A DNA stretch of 64,000 nucleotides. Origin: Bombardia bombarda. Taxonomy: Eukaryota; Ascomycota; Sordariomycetes; Sordariales; Lasiosphaeriaceae. Below, in pieces: positions 1 to 11,521 of this stretch. Numbering within the stretch: position 1 is the stretch's first letter; each line of letters begins with the position of its first letter. Location: NCBI GenBank assembly GCA_030512295.1, contig JAULSR010000002.1:6572001-6636000 (forward strand), written 5' to 3'. Under the pieces are notes generated by a model. That model had not been told where the DNA came from and searched no databases. It saw only the letters and a program-made list of their open reading frames with translations. The translations under genes and the position numbers were made by a program.

Positions 1-3000
1 TTCGAAACGCGACGCTGTGCGGCATCTGGCGATGATTTGCAATCCGTCCCAGCGCGATCTGGTATCAGATCTTTGCATGTCGTTGAAGGAATGTGTGAGG
101 CTCTTCCTCTCTACCGTCGTAAAAGGGAATTGGAATTTCGCATCGTAAAGCCCCATTTTCAATTGCACCCATTAGCCACACCGGCCACTTAGAGCACCGC
201 ATATCTATCAGCATCTCGCCCATTTCTGATATAATTCGCAGTTCATCAACATTGTCTTTAACTCTTATCACCCGACCCCTTGACCGAGATCCATAGGGCT
301 GAACGAATTCTACTGTTTAGTCCAAGCAATGAGGCTCCCTGAAGAGACCTGGTAAGATCATACAGCTGATTTACTGTCGGTCGTCCTAACGGGACAAACC
401 TGATTGTTACCATATACCAGGAATATGTTTGGTGGCACTTTGCTGACCAAAGATGCGGGATGAGCTCCGCAGTTGCCTCTAGGGCTGCAGAAAGAGAGAC
501 GGATTCTCCAGGTCTAGTGCATGACCACCGCAGTAGCAGCTATGGCTGCTTGCGGCACGCAACCTGATGATTACTGGGGTCGGATTGCTGCATGCAGTCG
601 ACAAGAGAAGATGAGAAAGCTCGGCAGACGCGTTCTTCGCGGGGCAACCCAAACTCCCTGAGAAAGCATTGCGTGCGGCTCTGCACCACCAGAGGCCCCC
701 ATCTCATTCCCACAATCTCGCAACACCACAACCATGCAGCCACCTCGAGCGCCCTCACGATAGAGACACGAAATCTGCCAATAAGACAGGCAGGCACCTT
801 GCATCATATCGGCTGGGAGGGCCGCGATGAGTTCACGTGGACGACTTCCCGAGCTCACATGGCGACGACCCCGCCTGTACGTATCTTTGAGCCTCAATGG
901 ACATTGTGAATATAAATAACCATGGATTGGGACAACTGGGAGAGATTTTGTTGCTCCTGTGATAGACAGTCACTACGAATCTTCTGTGTTGTGTCAGATA
1001 CACCATACCATCAATTACTCTCCCGTCACTGCTACATCAATCATAGCGCTCCAAGACACCACTACATCAATTATGCCATCCGCAGACTCAGACTCGGGCC
1101 CATATTCATATGGAGAACTTGATCCCTTCTATGAGAGCAAGCCAAAGACCTCTTAGAATCACCCTCTTGCACCCTTGCAGCATTCCGGGAGCTTTCTCTC
1201 AAGGAACCGAGCTTCACAGTCAACATGTTGTCATCTACACCCCCATTCCAAACCTAAGAAAACATTCTCTACACAGCTTCAATCGGAATACAAAAATTCC
1301 TGTGAAGAACACACGTCAGAACTCGAATACCCGACACCAGTGGCGAGAAGCTGGATAACACCGACAAGCTCCTTGCAGAAGCCAGCTGTACCATTACATG
1401 TATCAGCAACTGCTCGGCGCAACCATATGTATCAGCGTGCGGGACAGGAAGGGGTTAGGCCCATCCATATCCTGACAAGCATAGTACAATGCTGGGAACC
1501 TGTCTCGAACTTTGTTACATTGCTCTCTCTACCTTCGTTCATTTTTTCTACTTTTCCTGTCATGTTGGGAGTGACGTCATTGGGCTAGACTAGCTTGTCA
1601 TGTCTTACTTGACTACTGTATCCCTCTTCAGTTTGCTTCTTCTATTCTTGCCCGGTCTCCTATTCTTTCTTCGACACTCCTTGCTGTCTTCACTGCTTCC
1701 CTCGGTCCCTTGGTGGACAGATGTGGAGGAGTATACCATTTCTAACATGAGAACACCTTCTGTCTTGTGTTCCTGTTTAACTACTGTCACTATAAGGTCT
1801 CCCATATGGAACGTCAGCTTGGATCTCGATTGTGGCGGCAGTGTTAGTCAGGTTTTACCACATCGGTTCATCAGAATGCCCACTTATATTTCCTTCTATT
1901 AGCCTCCCTTCTGACATAGCTTTTGTTATCCTTCGGTTGTTTCTCATTTTCTTTTTCGTCTTCTGGGACAGAGCTGTATACTTGGGAACGATGAGATGAT
2001 GGACGATGAGGATTGGCGATCTCTTTCAAGATAGGGACACACGTAACGAAACGATGTATTGATGACTACTGATAATGACAATCACGATGACTACCCATCT
2101 CGTTTATTCATTGAAGGAACATAAGTGACACATCAGATCCCATACATATAACTAAGGTAGGCAAAGATACTGCCCAATAGAATAAAGTATCATAATCGTA
2201 ATAATGTCTCAAAGTAGGTAGCTTCTTGGTATGTGAGGTCGAGAATGAGTCTTCACGACGCAGCTGATGCTAAAAGTACCTGCGGCAGGAGCGATGGAAG
2301 AAGATCAAGAGAAATCCTATATATCGAGCAACACCTGTCAATCATGGTCCATTATGAAAAGGACACCCACCTACTTTACCATCTTACGCACCAAAACTAA
2401 CCAAAAGCTGGCTGATTGCTCACTTCGCTATGGCCACAAACGTCATCCATGTGTTACGCCAAAAAGACAGGGGCTCTTATTACTGATTCAGTGCTTAGCT
2501 AAACAGTATATATTACCCAAAATACTTGGCTGACTACATATGACGACCAACTCACAAAACAACTTCAGTAGTGCAACGGAGTAGGCATCTATCACCAAGC
2601 AGATGGTAGGCACCCATGTAGTTCAAAGACTTATTATACAGACCATACATAAGGACACCACACCATTTTACGTCCCAAAGCAATGAGAACCCCAGACTCC
2701 ATACAAACATGTAAAGATCGGGTTTTGCTTCTCAACCCGCACCTAGAAGTCGATCAACCTAACTTTCCATCGGGGTTTAAACCATTTCCTGCTGTAGTGC
2801 TTTGTTTGTTTCATTCTTCATCCGGTCGTGCCATCGCAAGCGAGCCAGCCGACTCCGCCCATAACAAACCCAGAGAATCTCACAGCCGTCGGCAAATGAC
2901 TGTGGCAATGGCGACGCTCTATGCTAGCTAGCTCCACAGGTAGTCTATATACAAACCAATAAGCAAAAAACACCCGCCCATTTCAACAATCATGAGTCCG

Positions 3001-3105
3001 CCCCTTTCATCAAAGGAGAAGAAAAAAAAAGACCACATACTCCTCCTTCCGGGCAGCCCTTTCCAACCCCTTAACAACTCACATACACAAGTCAAAAAAC
3101 AACAA
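1..3105. other. Intergenic, no supported gene
   Basis: All open frames here are short, lack recognisable domains and do not join through plausible GT-AG introns into a longer protein. The right end (about 2.9-3.1 kb) is the 3' flank of the verprolin-like gene on the minus strand. A hydrophobic 100-codon frame at 1600-1902 begins with a Leu/Phe-rich stretch, but it lies in T-rich DNA, which produces such residues by chance, so I do not call it. Confidence 0.6.
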
Positions 3106-4689
3106 TCAGTGCAGCGCCTCCAAGTCCAACGGGACACTGCTCCCCCTCCCAGCGCGGTACCGTCTCGGCCCGCCGACAAAATCTCGCGGCTTCGGAAACA
3201 TGTCCTTGCTCACAAATTCCCACCGCGCATCCTGCACATTATAGCGACCGCCGCCGCCTCCGCCTCCCATCGATGGTGCAGAACCCAATGATGCTGGGTT
3301 CGACACATTCCTCGTCGGGCTCGGGGTCTTGGCGCCGGAGCCATTGGGCGTAAGGGTGAAGCTGCTCGGGTCAAGCAGCGTGGATCGCAGTGATGGTGCA
3401 GCTGTCGCCTGTGACGACCGCGCAGAGGCTGTCGAGGAGGCATGGGGGAGCATAGGCGGAGGAGCGGGTGCTGAGGATGGTGGTGGCGGAGGAGGTGCGG
3501 GTGACGAGTGCGGAGGACTCGGCGCGGCGGAACGCGGGGGATGGCTGGGTGGAGGCGGAGGTGGGGGTGCTGGAGGCGCTGATGAGCTGGACGCTCCGCG
3601 GAGAATTGCCTGGGCTGCTATGCTTTGGAAGTTGATGGATGGGGTGGATGATGGGGGAGGTGGTGGCGGTGGAGGAGGCTGTGATCGGGCTGGAGTTGGT
3701 GGCAGCCTGGGAGCAGCGGTGGGAGGCGGTGGTGGGGGTGCTGGAGGTGCTGATGGGGCGGACGACGAGGGCGGCGGCGGCGGCGCAGATGGCAGCGGGG
3801 GCGCTCTCGCGCCCGGAAGAGGAGGCGGCGCTGAGAAAGCTGTTGATGGTTTGCGGGAACCAGGGGGTGGTGGCGGCTTCTTGCCGATAGGGGGAGGCGG
3901 GCCCCTCATGGAGGCTGAGGACATCGGCCTTGGAGCATCGCCGGCTGCCCTTCTTAGGTTTGCGATAGAAGGATGGAAGGTGGGGCTGCTGCTCGCCGAG
4001 ACAGGCATTGACGGCCTGCCGGGGATGGCCGGTGCAGCGCCTGGGGGTGGCCTCGGGGCGGTTATGGTTGGTGGCTTTGGTGCAGACCTTGATGCCGATT
4101 CTGGATCCGAAAGGTATGATGAAGAGTCTCGATTTGCTTGTCAAAAGTTAGATATGTAGTAGCAATGGAACAGCGGGGATAGTTAAAGCGTACCTCCGGT
4201 GTCTACACCCCCTCCAGTCTTGCGTAGCTTGGGCATGCCTCCAGCGAACAATCCACCGAGCTGGGGTGCGCTGTCCATGCCCGACGGTGCTGCTTGATGG
4301 CGGTCACTCTGGTCGCTATTGCTCCGGGCGCGGAGTCCTGGGGGAGGAGGGGCGAGGCCGCCGCGAGCTTTGGGGGCGCCAGGTATGGGAGGTGCGCCCC
4401 CGAGGGGAGACGGACCTGGACCGCTGCCCGCCGTCTTGACGATGGGCGCAGATCGATCATTGGTGACAGCCTTCCTGAGTGGCCTGCCCTTGGTAATATC
4501 TGTGAGCAATGCCCCCTGAAACTGTGTTAGCGCAGCTCATGGCCATGTCACTCGGCGGCGACAACAACTGACTGGTATGGCAGCTGCAGGCCGTGCTGGT
4601 AGACCCCCTGGCGGCGGCGGCGGCGGCGGAGGAGGACCGCCCATGCCGGGCATAGGTGGAGGTGGAGGCGGGGGCGGAGGAGGCGGCAT
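3106..4689 (-). CDS. Verprolin/WIP-like actin regulator
   Basis: Proline-rich scaffold that in the verprolin/WIP family binds monomeric actin through WH2 motifs and holds the WASP/Las17 protein at sites of Arp2/3 actin assembly and endocytosis. Three exons are read: 4689-4573, 4515-4194 and 4136-3106, giving 489 residues; both introns carry a CTAAC branch site. The start opens directly with a Met-Pro10 run. A WH2 motif (ALLTDITKG, then RPLRK) lies at residues 41-54. A second actin-binding-like element, LFAGGMPKLRK, is near residue 130. Long poly-Pro tracts fill about residues 150-390. The C-terminal WASP-binding box begins RWEFVSKDMFPKPRDF at residue 451. The intron 2 acceptor reads AAG, slightly unusual; a GAG nine bases downstream would also keep the frame. 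The family call is firm; the exact acceptor is not. Confidence 0.93.
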
Positions 4690-5856
4690 ATTGGCGGAAT
4701 GGGGAGATGGCGAGACGGTGACGCCCAGAGCGCAAAAATGCGAAAATGCTGAGTGGTCGATACTCCTGGAAGCAGCTCGAGGAGGGGTTCTCGCTGGTTC
4801 TGGCGGTTTGGGCCAAGTCGGGCTCGGCGACGTTCAAGTTCGTAAACTAATGGGGAAATGATGCATCCGTTGCGGTTTAGTGGCAGTAGGAGAGGGCTAA
4901 GTAGAGGCCCGGTTGTTGAGATGGTGCGATGGTCTTGTTGTTGCAGTCGATCGATCGCTGGTGGAATGGTTTAGATAGCTTCTAATCTAACAGGCAGGCA
5001 ACGTAGAAGATAACGGGGCTGCATTATTACCGGTACGAGGTTGAAGCACGCGCGGGCGCCGGGCCAGGCTGCGTCACCTTGCCTTAAGCTTTAGTGCGCT
5101 GTGCAGTTTGCCGTCTCAGTGTGGGGCCCCACTGTGGCTCAGCGAGCAGACGATTGCCCACCTAGGTAGGCAAGCTACAGCAAATAGCGTACATAATTCA
5201 AATACGTAAGCCTATTTCGTACCCAGGTACGAATAATATGCGGAGGTCTTGACATGTTGTGTTTGGCAACAAAACAACATTGGTTTCATCTCCTTTTTTG
5301 TCGTCACGCTGTTTCGCACCGCAGCTTTCCCCAGAGCATTAGTCAGGGCTGTTCCATGAGAGAGTGCTTCGGCCTCAATCAAGTTAGAGGTAGTTTGAAT
5401 GTTACAGCGGCTCGGGCGGGCTTGATTAGTGTCGTGGTGCCTGGTAGTAGGCACCTTGGTGGCCTGGCTTAATGGAAGCTAGGTGGAGGTCAGCTGCCCA
5501 GCCAGACCCGGACCATAGCTTCCATGCAAGGATCTGCACGATCGGCTTTAGTCCATGAGCTCTCTTTTGACCACAACACAATTGCATCTCATCGCACTTT
5601 TTTTTCATCACACTCTTTTTCGTGCACCGTTAACTCACCCGCCTCCCCACCGGTCCGCTTCAAGGTTCTAGCTGTCTTCTCGACCACCTGGTCCCGGACG
5701 GATATTCGCACATCCACATTTCACACTACCTGAATTGGTGGTCAATTGGACTGGACGCCCTCAACCACAGAGAGAGGCTCAGACTGGAATCACTGCATGG
5801 TGTTGTGGGCCATATAGTGCGAGACCAAGAACAAGACCGGGACAGAAGCAGCCGCG
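4690..5856. promoter_or_regulatory. Divergent intergenic promoter region
   Basis: This 1.17 kb gap separates the start codons of the minus-strand verprolin gene and the plus-strand mitochondrial membrane protein gene, so it should hold both promoters and 5' leaders. It contains the palindromic TACCCAGGTA-type and CCTAGGTAGG-type motifs that recur in the gaps of this window. I see no coding sequence and cannot assign a specific factor site. Confidence 0.5.
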
Positions 5857-7317
5857 ATGATGCGCCGTTCCTACCAAACTGGCCCGGGCCTACGGGCTTG
5901 CCAGATGTGCGAGCTTATCTACAGACAACAACCCGCGCAGTCCGCCAAGCGGCCCTTCGTAACACTCGGCGCCGGCAGACGCTTAGCCAAGATATCCCCA
6001 GAAATCTCTATCACGCCCATGCTCATACCCACCCCGATCACCACCCGTCTATTCTCAACTTCCAGGTCGTGTCTAAAGGTGAAACAGGCTCAGAATCCCC
6101 AGAGCCTAAATGTCACTCAGCGCAAGTTTGCCAGGCCGCAAGTCCTGCCAGGGAATGACAACACCGTCACCAAGCAGCAGGAGCAGAAGCTGGTGGGACA
6201 ACAGCAACAGAAGCAGGAATTGGAGCTTGAGCAGAATGGCCAGCAGCCGGAGCAAGTGTTAGTGTCAGGGGAACCTGAAGTGATAGACCTGGAGGAGCTG
6301 GTCGTTTCCCTTGACCGTGTCACCAACGCCCTGGACCGAAAAGGCATACCCTCAGAGGAAATGACGCTTACTGCACTGCGGGCGTGCGCCCAGAGCGTTG
6401 GGAAACTTATGGCACTGACAGCTTCTCCAAAGGACTCTGCAGATGCCAGTTCTGTCTCGAGTCCTGAAGCTTCGCATCTATTGGATCTAGGCCAGGACCG
6501 GAAAACTCATGCCCGGAAAACCCGCGTCCGGAAGCAGGATCATCTACGCCCAGAGGATGTGGTCAACATGATTGCACAAACAGCAGATCGGTTCATATTA
6601 CACCCGGATGTTGTCATCACCCCCGAGGTCCTGGCAGAATATGTCCGTCTCCAAGCCATCCTGGGCAAAGCAGATACGCTGCCACAGACTTTAGCCCTTT
6701 ACGCCCTCAAGCCTTCCCCCCGTCTTTCCAAAGGAACAATCACATACGTTGAGCGGAACCCATATGGCGCCCAATATGCTATTGATTCTACAGTTGCCGA
6801 TATGGCCTTGGACGTAGCGCTCAAGGCCAAGCACTTGGATGCCGCCATCGGGATCGTGGAGGGTACCTACGCCACGAAGGCCTACAGACGATCCAAGGCC
6901 ATCCAAAAGGTGCTGCTGCCCGCGGCCATGGTCGGTGCGGCGCCTATTGCTGTCTATTTCATCGCCTCAAATCTTGCTCTTATGCAAACTTCTTTTGACC
7001 AAGGCACAGCCACAACGATTGCCACTATAGGCATCTTGGGTTATCTCGGCTTCACTGGAACGATTGGTCTAGTGGCTGCTACAACAGCAAACGACCAGAT
7101 GAAACGTGTAACCTGGGCACGTGGGACGCCTCTGAGGGAGAGATGGGTCCGCGAGGAGGAGCGGGCAGCCTTCGACAAGGTTGCATGCGCCTTCGGCTTC
7201 GCAGAGGAGCACCGTTACGGGGAAGAGGACGGGGAGGAATTCCAGCAGCTTCAAGAGTTTATATTGAGGAGAGGAATGGTGCTGGATGCGGTGGACCTGA
7301 TGCCGGGCATGAACTAA
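5857..7317 (+). CDS. Uncharacterised mitochondrial membrane protein
   Basis: Single-exon gene of 486 codons with no family I can name. The first about 70 residues are rich in Arg/Ser/Thr with few acids (MMRRSYQTGPG and repeated Arg), as in a mitochondrial targeting sequence. Residues about 100-130 are a Gln/Glu-rich spacer. A predicted helical middle region (about 225-345) follows, with patterns such as MALDVALKAKHLDAAIGIVEG that recall short helical repeats. Two hydrophobic spans follow, about 352-376 and 385-410, with a short connection. The C-terminus is an acidic, helical, soluble tail ending DAVDLMPGMN. I infer an inner-membrane protein with most of its mass on one side. Its single start is the first of two adjacent ATGs; the second would remove one residue. 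Function is unknown to me. Confidence 0.8.
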   Translation: MMRRSYQTGPGLRACQMCELIYRQQPAQSAKRPFVTLGAGRRLAKISPEISITPMLIPTPITTRLFSTSRSCLKVKQAQNPQSLNVTQRKFARPQVLPGNDNTVTKQQEQKLVGQQQQKQELELEQNGQQPEQVLVSGEPEVIDLEELVVSLDRVTNALDRKGIPSEEMTLTALRACAQSVGKLMALTASPKDSADASSVSSPEASHLLDLGQDRKTHARKTRVRKQDHLRPEDVVNMIAQTADRFILHPDVVITPEVLAEYVRLQAILGKADTLPQTLALYALKPSPRLSKGTITYVERNPYGAQYAIDSTVADMALDVALKAKHLDAAIGIVEGTYATKAYRRSKAIQKVLLPAAMVGAAPIAVYFIASNLALMQTSFDQGTATTIATIGILGYLGFTGTIGLVAATTANDQMKRVTWARGTPLRERWVREEERAAFDKVACAFGFAEEHRYGEEDGEEFQQLQEFILRRGMVLDAVDLMPGMN

Positions 7318-8139
7318 AAACTGTTCTTCCTTGGTTCGAATCGCGGCAACAGGGGATGACTAGAGTTTGGCGCCTAGCCCCCCCCGTGGGACACCAACCG
7401 GTCTTGGCGCGTTGTGCTGAGGCTTGCGGAAACTCTGACTGACGCCTTCGGACCCGGCGGATCTTGGCCCAACTTCCCTTGCCGCTAGGCTAGTGATCGG
7501 CGGGGGCGTTCTTACTGCAGTCCGTCGGGCCTACTTTGGTACTATTAAGAGAGAGAAATCGAGCCGGATGCCAATCTAGAATGCCATCCCGCCAAGAATA
7601 AACTCCATAACCGTGCATCCCCCATTATTGGGCGGAGGCTCTTCTGCAGATTTCCATCCAAATTCCCCATATTGCCAGGATGATTGGGAGAGTCGGCCCC
7701 ATGGCTAGAGGCTGCCCCGTTAAGTTACACGTTGCCTTCTCCACAGAGGGCGTTGTCCTATACGTCCGTAGCTAGCGACTCTGCCGCGACTCCAGTGACT
7801 TGAGACCTGCGCGATTCAGATCCGTCTGTGGCTTTGCCAAACCCGGCGACTTGGCTCTCATCCAAAGTGTACTTGCGCGTCACACCCCTTTGCAAGGCAT
7901 TCCCCTTGTACAACCATAAGTCTCGTCTGGTATTTATTATCAAGCACAGTTCCCCGTCCCCATCATGAACCCAAGAGTCTTGATCGTACGATATCTATCC
8001 CCCACGCCACCCGGTAAAGAATAACGGTCGAGAGCAAAGCACACCGACCACCTACCTACCTACTCTATATGGAGAAAGTACATCATACGATATAACATCC
8101 TGACCTTTTCATCCCCATATAACCCGCTAGGCCCATATC
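7318..8139. other. Intergenic, no supported gene
   Basis: Holds the 3' flank of the mitochondrial membrane protein gene and the promoter and leader of the four-span membrane protein gene. A CCTA repeat (ACCTACCTACCTACT) sits near 8050. GGTTCGAATC near 7334 resembles a tRNA B box, but no cloverleaf or A box fits around it. Confidence 0.55.
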
Positions 8140-9342
8140 ATGGCCGGCGGCTTCACTCCTATCGACCCGAGACAATGTGAACACTATGCTGCCTTTGCGG
8201 CGCATCTTGAAAGAGTAGCGTTCGATGTCATCTACTGGCTGTTGTTCTTGCTGGTCATTTTGATGCTATTCCTAGCATCATGGAAATACAGCGGGTTAGT
8301 GTTTCTGTCTTGTTATCTTTTGACTGTCTTCTGTTTCCCCCATGGTTCATGACTAACACCCCATCTCTTCAATAGTGATAGTGAAGCTGTCCAAGGCCTT
8401 GAGTCGGGATCTCGCGAGTACAGGCACAGGATGAAGAGATGCATGCTCATCTGCTCTATATACTCGGGCATATCCGTGGTGGCCGTCGTGATGGAAGTCT
8501 ACGCCTTGATGGCGTTGCAATTCTGCGAAGGCGAGGACCTCATGTCGCTTTACTGGTCTACATGGGCTATGATGCAGGTTGGTGCGCTGATAGCAATCCT
8601 GGGGATCCTGCTTTCTGTGTTCAACAGCCTCCGGGGGAACAAGAACCCGTAAGTGATATTCGCCATCTCGCATGGAAATTTTCAGAGTTGCTGACAGTTA
8701 CCATCATAGGCCATGGGCATTAGCGCTGGGCACGCCTGTGCTTGTCATTGCCGGTCTCGGCCACGCATTCCACGGCGCCATGCGCAAGCGGGTTCAAAGA
8801 GTTCGGTCTCGGAGCGTGAGCTCCGGCCGCGCTGGTGAGCAAAGGGGAGTATCGATCAACAGCAGTAGCAGGTTGAGAGGAAGGTCAGTAAGCGACTTGC
8901 CTATTAGTAGACAGTAAGAAATCCCCCCAACTCTCTTTTTTCCACAAGATGGGCAGCAACACACATCACAATCAGTTGTTAACCTCATCACCACAGAGAA
9001 ACAATGCGCACATACGACAGCGAGCGCGAGGTCGATCTCGATTACAAGGCCAAGCTGGTCGGGTACACGCCAGAGGGCGCACCGATCCTCCAGTTCTCAG
9101 ACGATCCAGGTGTCATTATGCCCGAACGTGGTGCCGTCATGGGCAGGAGCGCCAACGGGCAGCTTATTGTGGCTTTTCGAAAGGAGATGACACTCCTCAT
9201 GGAGAACTCATTCGCCGAGAAGCCAGCGCAAGCTTCGACATCGGCCTCTGTTGTCTCACGGCCAGCTGTGGTCAGGATAGCTTCGCCAAGCAGGTCGCCA
9301 AGCCGCATGCGGGAGAAGTCGGAGAATGCCTCTATGGTTTGA
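8140..9342 (+). CDS. Uncharacterised four-span membrane protein
   Basis: Four exons (8140-8294, 8376-8648, 8710-8913, 8997-9342) give 325 residues. All junctions are GT-AG and keep frame; intron 1 has GACTAACAC and intron 3 GTTAAC as branch-like sites. Membrane spans are visible at about residues 28-48 (VIYWLLFLLVILMLFLASW), 74-96, 108-133 and 144-167. Four spans with short loops recall tetraspan or MARVEL-like proteins, but I see no CCG loop signature, so I do not name a family. After span 4 comes an Arg/Ser-rich cytosolic-looking stretch (RSRSVSS, SRLRGRS), then a more ordered segment with KLVGYTPEGAPILQF, then a Ser-rich tail. Stopping at the TAA just after 8913 without the third intron would give a truncated 210-residue form; the spliced form is preferred because exon 4 stays in frame. 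Confidence 0.8.
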
Positions 9343-10078
9343 CAAGACCGGGGTTGATGATTTCCAGATTTGTATTGTGGTTGCTTAGCGCTCGGTCTTT
9401 TGGTCATCTGGAGCTGGTCTTGTGGTGGAGACCTGGTACATGATAGCGGGAGTTTGCTGTCTTTCTTTCCTTAGTTTCTTTTAGGCGGGACGCGAAAAGA
9501 AACATGCGCGTCTATATTTTTTATGCCTGGTAGCATTTATGATGATGACGCAATCGGTTGCTCCCCTTAAGATGGGTCGAGCATGGAGCAGGTCTCTTTT
9601 CTGGGCATTTTCCGCCAGATTCGATTTTGGTTTTCTGTGAATGGAGCGATTGGGTTTGGATTTTGGTTAGCTGAGATTTTTCTACTACTACGTGACAATT
9701 TTGACGACGCTCTTCACCAGTCTTGATACTGGATTGTTGTTTGGGCTTGCACACAATGTCTTTTTGGTCTGGCACATTGCATGGCGTTGGGATGGATTCC
9801 CAGGATTTAGAATTGTTAACCCAGTTAGAGACACACCCAAACATGCAGAGATGTGTACAGAGGAAATGCATCATGACATAGACGAATACCATCCGTATCA
9901 TCCATCACACAAGAACTCTGTCACTCTCACTCTTATCACTTGGTCAACAAGGGTGACAGCATGTATTGCACTTGTGCAATAGACGAGACGGAATTCAAAC
10001 CTACCATCCCGTCCGTATCACACACGTTTCTCTCTCTTTTGTTTACTTGAATGTCTAGCCAAGCACACCAACCAAGCA

Positions 10079-10103
10079 TATATATATATATATATATATA
10101 TAT
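10079..10103. repeat. (TA)12 microsatellite
   Basis: Twelve perfect TA dinucleotides plus one T lie between two convergent genes. No link to either gene is visible. Confidence 0.95.
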
Positions 10104-10743
10104 TGGTAACTACGTCGCACAGCTGCAGTGTCATGTAAGCATACACTACATTAACATAGCCCCCCCGGGTCAAGGAGGGTGCATGCATCATTCGGCAGCT
10201 GACAAAAGTAGGTGGGTGTGAGACCCACGGGGCTGGGATCCGGGATTGGGGACAGAGTTTCTGGGGTTGAAACGAGGCCTCCGCCATCACCTCCTTCCCC
10301 TCCTTTTCCCTTGCCCCCTTCTCTATCGAGCTCGTCTGGTGGTGTAGATGAACTGAGACGGGAAAGACTAAGCGTTTAAGCCATAAGTATGAGGTAAGGG
10401 TAGTAGACTGGGCGTTGACCCGAATAAACTCCTGGGGTTAAAAGAAAAGAATTAGCTTTAACTTCTTATCTGAACAAAAGGACGGGTGGGAAGAGGCCAA
10501 AAAGAAAGGAGGCGAGAAACTAAAGTCTAGACTTACGCTACCTCAGATATGGCGTTTGTTATCCCCCAATGGCGAAGGGACCCAGAAACGCATATTTCCC
10601 CTGCTGGGATTCTCATAGATTCTCACAAATGTTACCCAGTACGTACTTGCCCAGCCTTACACCATCCGTGTGTGACAACCAACCAAACTCATTATGGTTG
10701 GGCTGGATTACCAAGTAGGTATCTCGAAAAGGAGCGGCGCGGG

Positions 10744-10837
10744 CCAAGAAAGTCCCAAGAATTCCCAAGACACGGCTCCAAGCCCTTTCCAAGCATTTCC
10801 AAGCATTTCCAAGCCCTCTCGGCCAATCCCTTCCAAG
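10744..10837. repeat. Helically phased CCAAG array
   Basis: CCAAG begins at 10744, 10755, 10765, 10778, 10789, 10799, 10809 and 10833, with CCAAT at 10823. Most intervals are 10-11 bp, about one helical turn. In the centre the unit TTTCCAAGCA is repeated exactly (10786-10805) and then again in part. It may be a decayed minisatellite or a clustered protein-binding array; the sequence does not decide. Confidence 0.75.
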
Positions 10838-11521
10838 CCACCTCGGGAGATGGACCGCCCAGCCCAACGCAGAATAAGACATGCCTGGGAAACGCAGTAC
10901 AAGATAGTTGGTGTATTCGGCATTTCCACTCCCAGCTTCCGTCCACTGCACGCACAAGAGCCGCGCTCCCATACCTTACACACATACACACATACATACG
11001 CGCCAACTGAACTAGTCAGCTACCAACGGATGCGCAACCCCCGTGGCTGTCTAGCTAGTCAGTTGCCCAGCCGGCCAGAGTTAGCCACCTCAGTACGTAG
11101 TGTATAGTGTAAAGTCTTGGTATATGCAGCGATCCATAACTTGTCTTTCTCCATCCCTGAATTATGCCCTTCTTCCCTTCCCCTGCCCGTTCCGTCCTGG
11201 TTGTTCATCAGCCGTAACCGTACTATGCGAGTCCAATAACTTTATTGCATGTGTGACTACCCACACTTATTTGTTTTTTTCGCTGGTTCTCCAATCAATG
11301 TATCACTTGAAGCCAAGTCTTTAGAGTTGCGCCTGCGATATCGGGATTTCCATCTCACCTTGTCCCGCCACCTTGGCAATCGCCCTTGGCGATAATTTGG
11401 ACCCAGAGATGGAAAAAAAGTAAACAAGACATTTCTATCATTTTCTTCAGGTTTCTTTTCGCTTCTTGCTCCACCATGCTGGCACCCTGATTATAGTGTT
11501 TTTCTTCTTTTTTTCACTTAC

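Larger units (their letters stand above)
9343..11521. other. Intergenic between convergent genes
   Basis: The plus-strand four-span gene and the minus-strand CHORD-CS gene end toward each other, so this 2.2 kb should be mostly 3' flank. It contains a (TA)12 microsatellite and a phased CCAAG array, listed separately. No open frame here carries a recognisable domain. Confidence 0.6.

Noticed and set aside
1600..1902. Hydrophobic 100-codon frame resembling a signal anchor
   Set aside because: T-rich DNA gives Leu/Phe by chance, and there is no domain, splice partner or conserved-looking segment.
3329..4159. Glycine-rich 276-codon frame opposite the verprolin gene
   Set aside because: Poly-Pro codons read backwards give poly-Gly; the verprolin strand has the WH2 motif and the WASP-binding box.
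7334..7345. tRNA B-box-like GGTTCGAATC
   Set aside because: No matching A box and no acceptor or anticodon stem can be drawn around it, and it lies directly after a CDS.
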